DNA from: Sphingomonas sanxanigenens
GTDB lineage: Bacteria > Pseudomonadota > Alphaproteobacteria > Sphingomonadales > Sphingomonadaceae
Length of the DNA stretch: 59,655 nucleotides
Direction: 5' to 3'
Assembly: GCA_003240855.1 (NCBI GenBank)
Contig: QFNN01000005.1
Coordinates: 1-59,655 of the forward strand
The translations under genes and the position numbers were made by a program. Shown here one piece after another: positions 35,819 through 47,004 of this stretch. Positions within the stretch are counted from its first letter, which is position 1. Every line of letters begins with the position of its first letter. The notes under the pieces were generated by a model that saw only the letters and a program-made list of their open reading frames with translations, had not been told where the DNA came from and searched no databases.

Positions 35819-35898
35819 GCAACCCCCGGTGGTGAACGGCCCGCCATGTTATCATGTTGCAGGCGCGCGGCAATAAGGGCTGGCCGCAGGTGCCGCAT

Positions 35899-35981
35899 CG
35901 TCATGGCGAGCGCCGCGAAGCAATCCGGCGGGCGCCTGGCGTCCACCGGATTGCTTCGTCGCTATGCTCCTCGCAATGACG
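35899..35981. repeat. Dispersed palindromic repeat, full copy C
   Basis: The repeat begins CGTCATGGCGAG and ends CTCGCAATGACG, with inner inverted arms GAAGCAATCCGG and CCGGATTGCTTC. Its last part overlaps the 3' end of the cyclophilin gene: the last six residues (TSLRGA) and stop of that gene are encoded by the repeat. The same structure recurs at 43653-43738. Confidence 0.85.
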
Positions 35982-36642
35982 TGCGGGGTTCGGCGCGTTC
36001 GCCCTGTTTCACCCGCCGCGCCGAGATGATTTTCACCGGCCTGGCGAGAATCTCGCCTTTCATCGGGCTGGTGTCGGTGGTCGAGATCGGCTCGGCGAGG
36101 ATCTTTTTCGCCACATCCATTCCTTCGACGACATGGCCGAAGGCGGCGAAGCCCAGATTGTCGCCCGCCGCTTTGGGATCGGCGTCGATATAGGTCATCG
36201 AACCGAGGGTGATGAAGAACTCGCCCTGAGCGCTGCCCGGTTCGTGGCGCGCCATCGATATGGTTCCGTCGACATGGCTCAGCCCGGTCAGCGTCGTCGG
36301 CTCATGCTTGATAGGGGGCAGCACTTTCTTTGGATCGTTGCTCACCCCGCCCTGGATCAGCCCCTCGCCATTGCCGCCCTTGACGGTCAGCGCGCGGTAG
36401 AAGGTCGCGCCGTCGAAGCGCTTCTGATCGACATAGCGCAGGAAATTGGCGCTGGTGATCGGCGCTTTCCTGATCTCCAACGCGACGACGATCGTGCCGT
36501 CGGCGGTGACGATCGCGACCCTGGGCAGATCCTCCGCCGGTGCGGGCGTCGCGGCGGGCGCAGGCGCCGTCTCCGGGGCGGTCTGGGCGAAGGCCGGCGC
36601 GGCGACGGCCAGCAGCGCGGCGATCATCATGCGACGGTTCAC
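35962..36642 (-). CDS. Secreted cyclophilin-type peptidyl-prolyl isomerase (second copy)
   Basis: The 226-residue protein has a signal peptide (MNRRMMIAALLAVAAPAFAQ), a proline/alanine-rich linker (about 22-37), and a cyclophilin core (RVAIVTADGTIVVALEIRKA, NFLRYVD, FYRALTVKG, LIQGGVS, GTISMARHEPGSAQGEFFI, GFAAFGHVVEGMDVAKKI). It overlaps prolyl oligopeptidase by four bases (ATGA), so the two are cotranslated. Its final residues are supplied by the dispersed repeat, indicating that the original stop was lost. It is a paralogue of the gene at 21782. Confidence 0.9.
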   Translation of the reverse strand: MNRRMMIAALLAVAAPAFAQTAPETAPAPAATPAPAEDLPRVAIVTADGTIVVALEIRKAPITSANFLRYVDQKRFDGATFYRALTVKGGNGEGLIQGGVSNDPKKVLPPIKHEPTTLTGLSHVDGTISMARHEPGSAQGEFFITLGSMTYIDADPKAAGDNLGFAAFGHVVEGMDVAKKILAEPISTTDTSPMKGEILARPVKIISARRVKQGERAEPRTSLRGA

Positions 36643-38744
36643 TTCGTCTCTCCCGGCAGTTCACGGTTGAGATAGGTGATGATGAGCGCGGCGCGCTGGG
36701 CGTCCTCCTTGCGGTCCGCGCCTGCCGCGTGGCCGCCCTCGATCGCTTCGGAATAGAAGAACTGGTCGCCCAGTTCACCCAGCTTCGCCGCGAACTTGCG
36801 CGCATGCGCCGGGTGGACGCGATCGTCGCGGGTCGAGGTGTAGATGAAGGGAACGGGGTATTTCACGCCCGCCTTCAGATTCTGATAGGGCGAATATCGG
36901 GAGATGAACGCCCAGTCGGCCGGCTTGTCCGGATCGCCATATTCGCCCATCCACGATGCGCCGGCCAGCAGGTGCGAATAGCGTTTCATGTCAGTCAGCG
37001 GCGATCCCATCACCACCGCGCCGTAAAGGTCGGGCCGCTGCGTCATCGCCACGCCGACCAGCAGGCCGCCGTTGGAACGGCCGGAAACCGCGATCCGCTT
37101 CGGCGCGCTGATCCCGGCCCTTATAAGATCCTCGGCGACGGCATGAAGGTCGTCATAGGCGTTCTGGCGCTTCTCGCGCAGCGCGGCGTCGTGCCAGCGC
37201 GGCCCATATTCGCCGCCGCCGCGAATGTTGGCGAGGACGAAAACATTGCCTTCCTCGACCCAGAACAGCCCCGCCGGACCGGCGCGATAGGGCTGATCGA
37301 CAAGATAGGTCGGCGTCTGGGCGAGGCGGAAGCCGCCATAGGCGTGGATCAGGGCGGGGACGGGGCCTTTCACATCCTTCCGCCGAACGAGGAAATAAGG
37401 AACTTTCGCGCCGTCCTTCGAGGAGGCGAAACGTTGCTCCACCTGCATGTTCGCGGCGTCGAAACGGGCGGGGAGCGCCTGCACGATCTGCGGCGCCCGC
37501 GCAGGTGCGACGGCATAGAGCGTCGGCGGGGTCAGCATCCCTTCCACTGTCGCGAAGGCGAGGTCGCTGACGCCTGCGGCCGCGTTCAGATGGACGGTGG
37601 AGTTGGCGGGGAGCGTCGCCGCGCCCTGCGCCCAGCGTCCGTCAGGCTGGCGGCTGAGCGTCAGCAGCTTGCCCGACACATCGTCGAGCAGCTTGACCCA
37701 CAGCAGCGACTTGCTTGCCGAAACCTCCTCGATCGCCTGCGTCGGTCCGGGGGTGAACACGCGCTCGATCGCGGGCGTGCGCCCGGCGAGGACATCGTCG
37801 ATGCGATAGGCGACCAGCGATCCGGCGGGGATGCCGCGCCAGTCCTTGTTGAGCAGCGCGATCGCGCGGCCGTCCAATATGTCCTGCAGGTCGGCGTCGG
37901 TCGGCAGCGGCGAGGCGATGAGCTTCCCGTCGGGCGCGACATGGCGCAGCTCGCTATGATAGAAATCGACGCCGCGGCGCACGATCGGCCAGCTCCGGTC
38001 GCCGTCCACGCTTACGTTCGCGCCGACCGAAACGTCGGTTGCCTGCCCCTCGAAGAGCGTCGTGGCGGCCGTGATCGGCGTGCCGCGCTTCCATAGCTTC
38101 ACGATCCGCGCATAGCCCGAGCTGGTCAGGCTGCCCGGCCCGAAATCGGTCGAGACATAAAGTGCATCCGGGCCTGCCCAGGCGATGCCGGTCTTGGCGG
38201 CGGGCAGGGTGAAGCCGCCGCTGACGAAGCTGGCGCTCGCCATGTCGAACTCGCGTTCGACTGCGGCGTCGGTGCCGCCGTCGGCCAGCGCGATGATGCA
38301 GCGATCATAGGCCGGCGCGCGGCAGGTCGCGCCTTTCCAGACCCAGCTCTTGCCTTCGGCCTTGCCCAGCGCGTCGACGTCGATCAGCACGCGCCACTGC
38401 GGCTTGCCCGCCGCAAAGCTGTCGAGCGAGGCGATGCGCCACAGCCCGCGCGGGTTCTTCGCGTCGCGCCACAGGTTGAGCACATTGCCGCCGATGATCC
38501 GGTCGGGCTCGGCGATCTGCGCATCGTCCTGCAGCAAGGTCAGCGCGCGATCGCGATAGGCGGCGAAATGCGGATCGGCGGCGAGCACGTCGAGCGTCGC
38601 CTTGTTCCATGCCTTGACCTGATCGAGCGCGCGCGCGCCGTCGACGTTTTCCAGATAGGCGTTGGGATCGCTGTCGGCGGCGGCGATCGGCGCGGCAAGA
38701 ATGGCGGCGAGGGCGATCAGGCTGGTGCGAAGGTGATGGCGCAT
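36639..38744 (-). CDS. Prolyl oligopeptidase family serine peptidase (S9)
   Basis: The 701-residue protein has a signal peptide (residues 1-22, ALAAILAAPIAAA). A propeller-like N-terminal region follows, then the alpha/beta-hydrolase domain with catalytic S557 in SGRSNGGLL. Downstream are STRDDRVHPAHARKFAAKL (Asp) and EGGHAAGADRKE (His). It would cleave proline-containing peptides in the periplasm. Translation begins seven bases from the last unit of a 13-bp tandem repeat. It is cotranscribed with the cyclophilin downstream. Confidence 0.93.
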   Translation of the reverse strand: MRHHLRTSLIALAAILAAPIAAADSDPNAYLENVDGARALDQVKAWNKATLDVLAADPHFAAYRDRALTLLQDDAQIAEPDRIIGGNVLNLWRDAKNPRGLWRIASLDSFAAGKPQWRVLIDVDALGKAEGKSWVWKGATCRAPAYDRCIIALADGGTDAAVEREFDMASASFVSGGFTLPAAKTGIAWAGPDALYVSTDFGPGSLTSSGYARIVKLWKRGTPITAATTLFEGQATDVSVGANVSVDGDRSWPIVRRGVDFYHSELRHVAPDGKLIASPLPTDADLQDILDGRAIALLNKDWRGIPAGSLVAYRIDDVLAGRTPAIERVFTPGPTQAIEEVSASKSLLWVKLLDDVSGKLLTLSRQPDGRWAQGAATLPANSTVHLNAAAGVSDLAFATVEGMLTPPTLYAVAPARAPQIVQALPARFDAANMQVEQRFASSKDGAKVPYFLVRRKDVKGPVPALIHAYGGFRLAQTPTYLVDQPYRAGPAGLFWVEEGNVFVLANIRGGGEYGPRWHDAALREKRQNAYDDLHAVAEDLIRAGISAPKRIAVSGRSNGGLLVGVAMTQRPDLYGAVVMGSPLTDMKRYSHLLAGASWMGEYGDPDKPADWAFISRYSPYQNLKAGVKYPVPFIYTSTRDDRVHPAHARKFAAKLGELGDQFFYSEAIEGGHAAGADRKEDAQRAALIITYLNRELPGETK

Positions 38745-38750
38745 GGCGGT

Positions 38751-38815
38751 CCTTAGGTTCTGGCCTTAGGTTCTGGCCTTAGGTTCTGGCCTTGGGTTCT
38801 GGCCTTGGGTTCTGG
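38751..38815. repeat. 13-bp tandem repeat, five copies, before the oligopeptidase gene
   Basis: Five consecutive 13-base units run 38751-38763, 38764-38776, 38777-38789, 38790-38802 and 38803-38815. The unit is CCTTAGGTTCTGG, with the last two as CCTTGGGTTCTGG. On the minus strand the unit nearest the gene contributes AAGG to a ribosome-binding site six bases from the ATG at 38744. Copy number may vary by slipped pairing. Confidence 0.85.
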
Positions 38816-38843
38816 CGCTGGGCGATAGGGTTGGATGACGGCG

Positions 38844-39023
38844 TCAGGGTTGCTGGTCGCCGATTTCGTTGAGCGGCGGCAGCGCCTGCGCATCGAGGCT
38901 CGCGGCGGCTTCGTTGAGCGCGCGCGCCTCGCCCACCGTCACGCCGCCCACGCCCGGATCATTGTCGTTCGCCTGGCAAGCGGAAAGGCCGATCAGCAGA
39001 AGGGGCAGCACGGCGCGGCGCAT
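38844..39023 (-). CDS. Small lipoprotein
   Basis: The 59-residue protein from the ATG at 39023 (a TTG two codons earlier is possible) has a signal peptide with lipobox LSAC (MRRAVLPLLLIGLSAC), so it is a lipoprotein. The mature part is acidic (QANDNDPG, ARALNEAAASLDAQALPPLNE). No family recognised. It lies upstream of the tandem repeat and prolyl oligopeptidase on the same strand. Confidence 0.7.
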   Translation of the reverse strand: MRRAVLPLLLIGLSACQANDNDPGVGGVTVGEARALNEAAASLDAQALPPLNEIGDQQP

Positions 39024-39097
39024 CGCCAAGTCTTAGGGCGCGTTGGGAAAGCCGCGCAAGCGCGCATTTCGCCCCAAGGCTCCACGCCCGATCGCGC

Positions 39098-39138
39098 AGA
39101 AAGAAAAGGGCCGCGCAACCAGTCGGTCGCGCGGCCCC
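39098..39138 (-). terminator. Terminator of the entericidin-like gene
   Basis: GGGCCGCGC (39108-39116) and GCGCGGCCC (39129-39137) form a nine-base stem with an inner ACC/GGT extension. On the minus strand the stem is followed by TTTTCTTTCT. A nearly identical module is at 47723-47762. Confidence 0.85.
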
Positions 39139-39160
39139 GTTTCTCGCGTTGCGAAGAAGC

Positions 39161-39418
39161 TTACTTCTTCAGCGCTTCGCCGGCGTTGGTCAGCGTGTTG
39201 CCGGCGGCGTCGGTCGCGTCGGCAGCGGCGTTGTCGATCGCCGAAAGGGCGTTGTCGGTCGCGTTGTCGATGCTGCCCAGCGCGGCGTCGGTGGTGTTGG
39301 CGACGTCGGCGGCGACGGCGTTGGCGGCTTCGGCGCTTTCATTCTGCGCGTGGCTCGAGCAAGCGGCGAGGCCGAATGCGGCGGCGGCGATCAGCGACAC
39401 GGTGGCGAACTTCTTCAT
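39161..39418 (-). CDS. Entericidin-like small lipoprotein
   Basis: The 85-residue protein from the ATG at 39418 (AGGGAGGG before it) has a signal peptide and lipobox FGLAACSS. The mature chain is dominated by alanine, asparagine and aspartate with a loose repeat (SIDNATDNA, AIDNAAADATDAAGN). It resembles entericidin-type or other antitoxin-like surface lipoproteins by composition only. It ends with KK. Terminator follows. Confidence 0.75.
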   Translation of the reverse strand: MKKFATVSLIAAAAFGLAACSSHAQNESAEAANAVAADVANTTDAALGSIDNATDNALSAIDNAAADATDAAGNTLTNAGEALKK

Positions 39419-39598
39419 GGGGTAATCCCTCCCTGTTTCAGTCATGCACCTCGGGAGGTTGCCCCGAGCGAGCCCGGATTCTCTAGCGTTCCGGTTTTGC
39501 TCGCGCAATCCCTTCCATGGAAGGTGCGGCGCGGAAATGCGCCGAAACGCTTTTCGCGGCGCCGGTCCGCTCTCCCGTCCCGTTGCCGTTGACGACAT

Positions 39599-39614
39599 AT
39601 AAAGAAATCTTTAT
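39599..39614. promoter_or_regulatory. Candidate ArsR-family operator
   Basis: ATAAAGA and TCTTTAT form a perfect seven-base inverted repeat with a two-base AA spacer, ending 12 bases before the regulator's ATG. A TA-rich palindrome at a promoter is the usual ArsR/SmtB-type site, so this gene probably represses itself and metF. Confidence 0.65.
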
Positions 39615-39626
39615 GTCCGCTGCGCC

Positions 39627-40565
39627 ATGCGACGCCTGCTCGATCTTCTGCGCGCCCTTGCCGATCCGACGCGGCTGCGCATCTTCGTCTTGCTGCGCAT
39701 GATCGATCTTTCCGTCGGCGAACTCGCACAGGTTCTGGAGCAAAGCCAGCCGCGCGTTTCGCGCCATGTGAAGATATTGGCCGACGCCGGCCTCGTCGCG
39801 CGGCGCAAGGAAGGAAGCTGGGTGTTTCTCGGCATTGCCGAAGGTCCGGCGATCGAGCCTCTGTTCCTGCTGCTTGACCGGTTCGTGGGCGAAAACGCGC
39901 GCGACGCGCAGGCGCTGGCTGATGTCCTGGCCGAGCGCGCGGCTTCGGCGGAGCGCTATTTTTCCGCCCATGCCGGTCAATGGGATGCGATCCGTTCGCT
40001 CCATGTCGCCGAGAGCGAGGTGGAAGCGGCGATGGGCGCGCTCATCCGGCTGCGTCCGATCGGCCGGCTCGTCGATATCGGCACCGGCACCGGGCGGATG
40101 CTCGAACTGTTCGGCGGCGGCGCGACGAGCGCCACGGGCGTCGACCGCAGCCCTGAAATGCTGCGCCTCGCGCGCGTCAAACTGTCTGAAAGCGATATCC
40201 AGAAGGCCGAGCTTCGCCAGGGCGACATGTACGCCCTGCCGCTCGACGACGGCAGCGCCGATACGGTGATCCTTCACCAGGTGCTGCATTTCGCGCACCA
40301 GCCGGCGGCCGCCATTGCCGAGGCGGCGCGGCTGCTCGCCCCTGGCGGGCGCGTGCTGATCGTCGACTTCGCCAGCCATGGCCGTGAGGAGCTGCGCCAG
40401 CAGGATGCGCATGTCCGCCTCGGTTTCGACGACGATCAGGTCGCCGGCTGGTTCGCCGCCGCCGGGCTGGATCTCGCCGCCGTCGAGGCGCTGACCGGCG
40501 GCGCACTTACCGTTAAACTATGGCTCGGCGAACGGCCGGGCCTTTTGCAGGAGAAGGCCGCGTGA
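39627..40565 (+). CDS. ArsR regulator fused to SAM methyltransferase domain (SahR-like)
   Basis: The 312-residue protein begins with an ArsR winged helix (about 5-85; LADPTRLRIFVLL, VLEQSQPRVSRHVKILADAGLV) and continues with a class I SAM-binding domain (about 140-250; RLVDIGTGTGRMLELFG, VDRSPEMLRLAR, LHQVLHFAHQPAAAI). ArsR-methyltransferase fusions of this layout next to methionine genes include the SahR group, which responds to S-adenosylhomocysteine. It overlaps metF (GTGA) and an inverted repeat stands before it. There is no clear ribosome-binding site. Confidence 0.9.
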   Translation: MRRLLDLLRALADPTRLRIFVLLRMIDLSVGELAQVLEQSQPRVSRHVKILADAGLVARRKEGSWVFLGIAEGPAIEPLFLLLDRFVGENARDAQALADVLAERAASAERYFSAHAGQWDAIRSLHVAESEVEAAMGALIRLRPIGRLVDIGTGTGRMLELFGGGATSATGVDRSPEMLRLARVKLSESDIQKAELRQGDMYALPLDDGSADTVILHQVLHFAHQPAAAIAEAARLLAPGGRVLIVDFASHGREELRQQDAHVRLGFDDDQVAGWFAAAGLDLAAVEALTGGALTVKLWLGERPGLLQEKAA

Positions 40566-41503
40566 GCCTGTCGCTTGAACAACTGGCCGAGGCCCGCCGT
40601 GCGCTCGACGCCCCCCTGTTCGCCGATCTTTCGGGGGACGCGCAGGTGAGCTTCGAGTTTTTTCCGCCCAAGACCGAGAAGATGGAGCTGCAGCTCTGGG
40701 ACGCGATCGAGACGCTGGTGCCGCTGTCGCCGCGCTTCGTTTCGGTCACTTACGGCGCGGGCGGTTCGACGCGCGAGCGCACCCATGCCACCGTGGCGCG
40801 CATCGCGCGCGAAACGCCTGTCGCCGCCGCCGCGCACCTGACCTGCGTCGAAGCGTCGAAGGATGAGATCGCCGAGGTCGCCGAGGCTTATTGGGCGGCG
40901 GGCGTGCGTCATATCGTCGCGCTGCGCGGCGATCCGCCGGTGATGGGATCGAAGTTCGCGCCGCACCCGCAGGGCTATGAGGGCGCGGCTGCGCTGGTCG
41001 AGGGGTTGCGCAAGCTGCATCCGTTCGAGATTTCGGTCGCCGCCTATCCCGAAACCCACCCCGAGGCGGTGAGCGCACGCAGCGACCTCGACAATCTGAA
41101 GCGCAAGCTGGATGCGGGCGCCACGCGCGCGATCAGCCAGTTCTTCTTTTCCGCCGACGCCTTCTTCCGCTTCCGCGACGCGGCGGCGGCGGCGGGGATC
41201 GATGCGGAGATCGTGCCGGGCATCCTGCCCGTCTCCAACGTCGCGCAGACGCGCAAGTTCGCCGCCATGTGCGGCGCGGCGATCCCGCCGTGGATGGACC
41301 GGCTGTTCGAGGGGCTGGACGATCATCCCGCTGCGCGCCAGCTCGTCGCCGCCACGATCGCGGCGGAGCTTTCGCGCCGCCTTTACGCCGGCGGCGTCCG
41401 CAACTTCCATTTCTACACGCTCAACCGCGCCGAGTTGAGCTACGCCATCTGCCACTTGCTGGGGCTGCGTCCGGGCGGGGCGGCGCAGGACAAGGCGGCC
41501 TGA
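40562..41503 (+). CDS. metF: Methylenetetrahydrofolate reductase
   Basis: The 313-residue protein starts at the GTG overlapping the regulator's stop and has the MetF landmarks VSFEFFPPKTEKMELQLWDAI, FVSVTYGAGGSTRERT, AHLTCVEASKDEI, GVRHIVALRGDPP and GATRAISQFFFSADAFFRF. The N-terminal glutamate and aromatic residues of the flavin barrel are present. It reduces methylene- to methyl-tetrahydrofolate with FAD for methionine synthesis. Coupling to the SahR-like regulator fits methyl-cycle control. Confidence 0.95.
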   Translation: MSLSLEQLAEARRALDAPLFADLSGDAQVSFEFFPPKTEKMELQLWDAIETLVPLSPRFVSVTYGAGGSTRERTHATVARIARETPVAAAAHLTCVEASKDEIAEVAEAYWAAGVRHIVALRGDPPVMGSKFAPHPQGYEGAAALVEGLRKLHPFEISVAAYPETHPEAVSARSDLDNLKRKLDAGATRAISQFFFSADAFFRFRDAAAAAGIDAEIVPGILPVSNVAQTRKFAAMCGAAIPPWMDRLFEGLDDHPAARQLVAATIAAELSRRLYAGGVRNFHFYTLNRAELSYAICHLLGLRPGGAAQDKAA

Positions 41504-41566
41504 CGGGAACGGTCGCGCTTCGGGCGCATTGCCCGGCGGGGCGCTATGGCCGCCGCGTCGTCCGCT

Positions 41567-41836
41567 TCACCGGCCTCTGGTCTGCAAAACGTCGGAGCGG
41601 GCCAGCGCGGGCGCGGCGGCAGGCTGCCGGGGACGGAGGGCGCGTGCGTCCACATTGCCGACAGGCTGGCCCGCCGCCGGCGCGCTCGGGAGCATTTCCT
41701 GCGCCAGTTCCATCCGCTCGAACTGCGCGCCGCAATTAGGGCAGTGACAGGCGTAGAATTGCAGATGCTCGGCCTCGGCATAATGGCCCGGATGCCCGCG
41801 CAGGCTACAGAACAGTCTTTTCAGAAACTGCGCCAT
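41567..41836 (-). CDS. Small Cys/His-rich protein of unknown function
   Basis: The 89-residue protein begins MAQFLKRLFCSLRGHPGHY and has HLQFYACHCPNCGAQFERME, a possible zinc ribbon (cysteines at about 30, 32, 35 with an upstream histidine pair). The C-terminal half is Ala/Pro-rich and low in complexity. GGGGAGA precedes the ATG. The role is unknown. Confidence 0.65.
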   Translation of the reverse strand: MAQFLKRLFCSLRGHPGHYAEAEHLQFYACHCPNCGAQFERMELAQEMLPSAPAAGQPVGNVDARALRPRQPAAAPALARSDVLQTRGR

Positions 41837-41881
41837 CGCTGTCTCCCCGTCACAGCAAAGCCACTAGCCAAAAGTATGATG

Positions 41882-41963
41882 GCAGGGCAGTAACGCCCTG
41901 CTGTCGGATGGTTCCCCCTGGGCGAGTCAATCCCGACAGACCGGGGCTGGTTTACGACCAGCC
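41882..41963. other. Structured intergenic region before the carboxypeptidase
   Basis: Three stems are visible: GCAGGGC/GCCCTGC (41882-41901), CTGTCGG/CCGACAG (41901-41939, with a 25-base apical part), and GGCTGGT/ACCAGCC (41945-41963). CCCC near 41914 could also pair with GGGG at 41943, as in a pseudoknot. It could be a leader element of the S10 peptidase gene or a small RNA; I do not recognise a family. Confidence 0.4.
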
Positions 41964-42034
41964 GTGTGGAATCTCTGTGCGGGCGCTCCGAGGGCGGGCG
42001 TCATCATCTTGATGTTCAAAGGGAAAAATTGCCG

Positions 42035-43639
42035 ATGCGTTTGTTCTCCACCTTGCCGTTGATCGTTCTCGCCCTGGCCGGCGCCGCACCCGCAGTCGCG
42101 CAGGAGAAGGCCGACGCCCCCAGGAAGGAACAGCCCGCCGCCGATCGCGCGCGCGATCCGGCCGCCGCCGGCGCCGCGGACAAGGGCTGGGCGCAGGCCC
42201 CGGTCGAGGAAGTCGAGAAAACGAGCGCGCACAGCATCGTCGCGCAGGGGCGCACGATCGCCTACAAGGCGACGGCCGGCACGCTCACCATCCGCAACGA
42301 CGAAGGCAAGCCCACCGCGAGCGTGTTCTACGTCGCCTATACCGCCGACGGCGCAAAGCCCGGCGCGCGCCGCCCGATCACTTTCCTCTATAATGGCGGC
42401 CCCGGCTCGGCGAGCCTGTGGCTGCACATGGGCTCGTTCGGCCCGATGCGCGTCGAGACGGGCAATCCCGATTATGTGAAGCCGGCGCCCTATGGCTATG
42501 GCCCCAATCCCGATACGCTGCTCGACAAGACCGATCTGGTGTTCATCGACGCGGTGGGCACCGGCTATTCGCGCCCGCTGGGCGAAGCGAAGGGCAAGGA
42601 TTTCTGGGGCGTCGATCAGGATGCGGACGCCTTCGCCAAGGCGGTGATCCGCTATCTCGGCAAGAATGGCCGCTGGAACAGCCCCAAATATATCTTCGGC
42701 GAAAGCTATGGCACTACGCGTTCGGGCGCGCTTGCCTATCAGCTTCAGGATCGCGGCGTCGCGCTCAACGGCGTGATCCTGCTCTCGTCGATCCTCAACT
42801 ATGGCGTGCGCCAGCCGGGCTTTGACCAGATTTATCTCACCTATCTGCCCAGCTATGCGGCGACGGCCTGGTATCATAACCGCATCCAGAACCGCCCGGC
42901 CGATCTGTCCGCCTACATCGCCGAAGTGCGCGCCTGGACCTATGGCCCTTATGCGGCGGCGCTCGCCAAGGGGCAGAATCTTTCGGACGCCGAACGCGAC
43001 GCCGTCGCGCAGCAGATGGCGGCCTATACCGGCCTTTCGGTCGAGTATCTCAAGAACGCCAATCTGCGCGTCGATCTCAACCGCTTCCGCAAGGAATTGC
43101 TGCGCGACCAGCGGCTGACCGTCGGCCGTTTCGACTCGCGCTACACCGGCGTCGATGCCGACGCGGCGGGCGAGGGGCCGGAGTTCGACGCGTCGGACGT
43201 CGCGGTCAGCGGCGCCTATATCGCCAGCCTGCACGACTATCTGGCCAATGGCCTCGGCTATAAGACCGATCTCGGCTACCGCCTCAGCGCGCGCGATTCG
43301 GAAGGGTGGCGCTGGGATTTCAGCCACCGCGCCCCCGGCTTCCGCCAGCCGCAGGCCTCGCCTGACGTCGCGATCGATCTGTCGGCGGCGATGCGCGTAA
43401 ACCCCAGCCTGAAAGTGCTCTCGCTCAACGGCTGGTACGATATGGCGACGCCCTTCTTCGGCACCGAATATGATCTGTCGCACATGATGCTGGAGCCGGC
43501 TCTGCGCGGCAACGTGATGTTCCGCTACTATCAGGCCGGGCACATGGCCTATCTCAACCCCGAGGCGCGGCGCCAGATGCACGCGGATCTGGCCGCTTTC
43601 TACGACGCCAGCGCGACCGCGAGCGTCGCCGCCCAGTAA
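42035..43639 (+). CDS. S10-family serine carboxypeptidase
   Basis: The start at 42035 gives a signal peptide (MRLFSTLPLIVLALAGAAPAVAQ) and 534 residues. Catalytic residues in S10 context are S224 in FGESYGTTRSG, D469 in NGWYDMATPF and H503 in QAGHMAYLNP. NGGPGSASLWLHMGSFGP is the oxyanion-type region. The enzyme would remove C-terminal residues from peptides in the periplasm. The precursor shows an Ala/Lys-rich linker (about 24-50). It faces a structured intergenic region upstream and a dispersed repeat downstream. Confidence 0.92.
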   Translation: MRLFSTLPLIVLALAGAAPAVAQEKADAPRKEQPAADRARDPAAAGAADKGWAQAPVEEVEKTSAHSIVAQGRTIAYKATAGTLTIRNDEGKPTASVFYVAYTADGAKPGARRPITFLYNGGPGSASLWLHMGSFGPMRVETGNPDYVKPAPYGYGPNPDTLLDKTDLVFIDAVGTGYSRPLGEAKGKDFWGVDQDADAFAKAVIRYLGKNGRWNSPKYIFGESYGTTRSGALAYQLQDRGVALNGVILLSSILNYGVRQPGFDQIYLTYLPSYAATAWYHNRIQNRPADLSAYIAEVRAWTYGPYAAALAKGQNLSDAERDAVAQQMAAYTGLSVEYLKNANLRVDLNRFRKELLRDQRLTVGRFDSRYTGVDADAAGEGPEFDASDVAVSGAYIASLHDYLANGLGYKTDLGYRLSARDSEGWRWDFSHRAPGFRQPQASPDVAIDLSAAMRVNPSLKVLSLNGWYDMATPFFGTEYDLSHMMLEPALRGNVMFRYYQAGHMAYLNPEARRQMHADLAAFYDASATASVAAQ

Positions 43640-43652
43640 CCTCTGCTTCTGC

Positions 43653-43738
43653 CGTCATTGCGAGCGGAGCGAAGCAATCCAGCCGATGTCCGGCAGCGGG
43701 CTGGATTGCTTCGTCAGCTTCGCTTCCTCGCAATGACG
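43653..43738. repeat. Dispersed palindromic repeat, full copy D
   Basis: CGTCATTGCGAG at the left and CTCGCAATGACG at the right are perfect twelve-base inverted arms, with inner arms GAAGCAATCCAG and CTGGATTGCTTC. It lies between the S10 peptidase and the converging TonB receptor gene, just before a terminator. Confidence 0.9.
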
Positions 43739-43739
43739 G

Positions 43740-43771
43740 AAAAGGGGCTCCGGCATCGCTGCCGGAGCCCC
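43740..43771 (-). terminator. Terminator of the large TonB receptor gene
   Basis: GGGGCTCCGGCA and TGCCGGAGCCCC form a twelve-base perfect stem with a four-base loop. On the minus strand it is followed by TTTT. It lies 21 bases past the receptor stop. Confidence 0.88.
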
Positions 43772-43791
43772 CTCTATCCCGCAGGACAGCC

Positions 43792-46737
<2,946 letters not shown>

Positions 46738-47004
46738 CAGACCATCCTCCCAAATGGCGCCGGTCTCCCGGCTTGGCGTCTATTTCGACGCTCTGCCATG
46801 AATGTTGCTTTCACTTGATGCTGGCGTCAATGGCTTCAACCACGTTTGTCCGCCGATTCCCGCTCGTCTTGGCCGGGAAAGGGCGGTATTTCGCACGGTG
46901 TGCCCCGATGCCGTAGCGGAAGGCGCGTTCGGGCTATCTGGTCAATCGGGCGCACGCTTCCCATCTCGGCGCACGCCATTGCTTGTTACGGACTCGATAA
47001 GGGG

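Noticed and set aside
41882..41963. SRP RNA or known riboswitch
   Set aside because: The GGAAGGAAGCAGCC-type core of SRP RNA and the recognisable cores of common riboswitches are absent.
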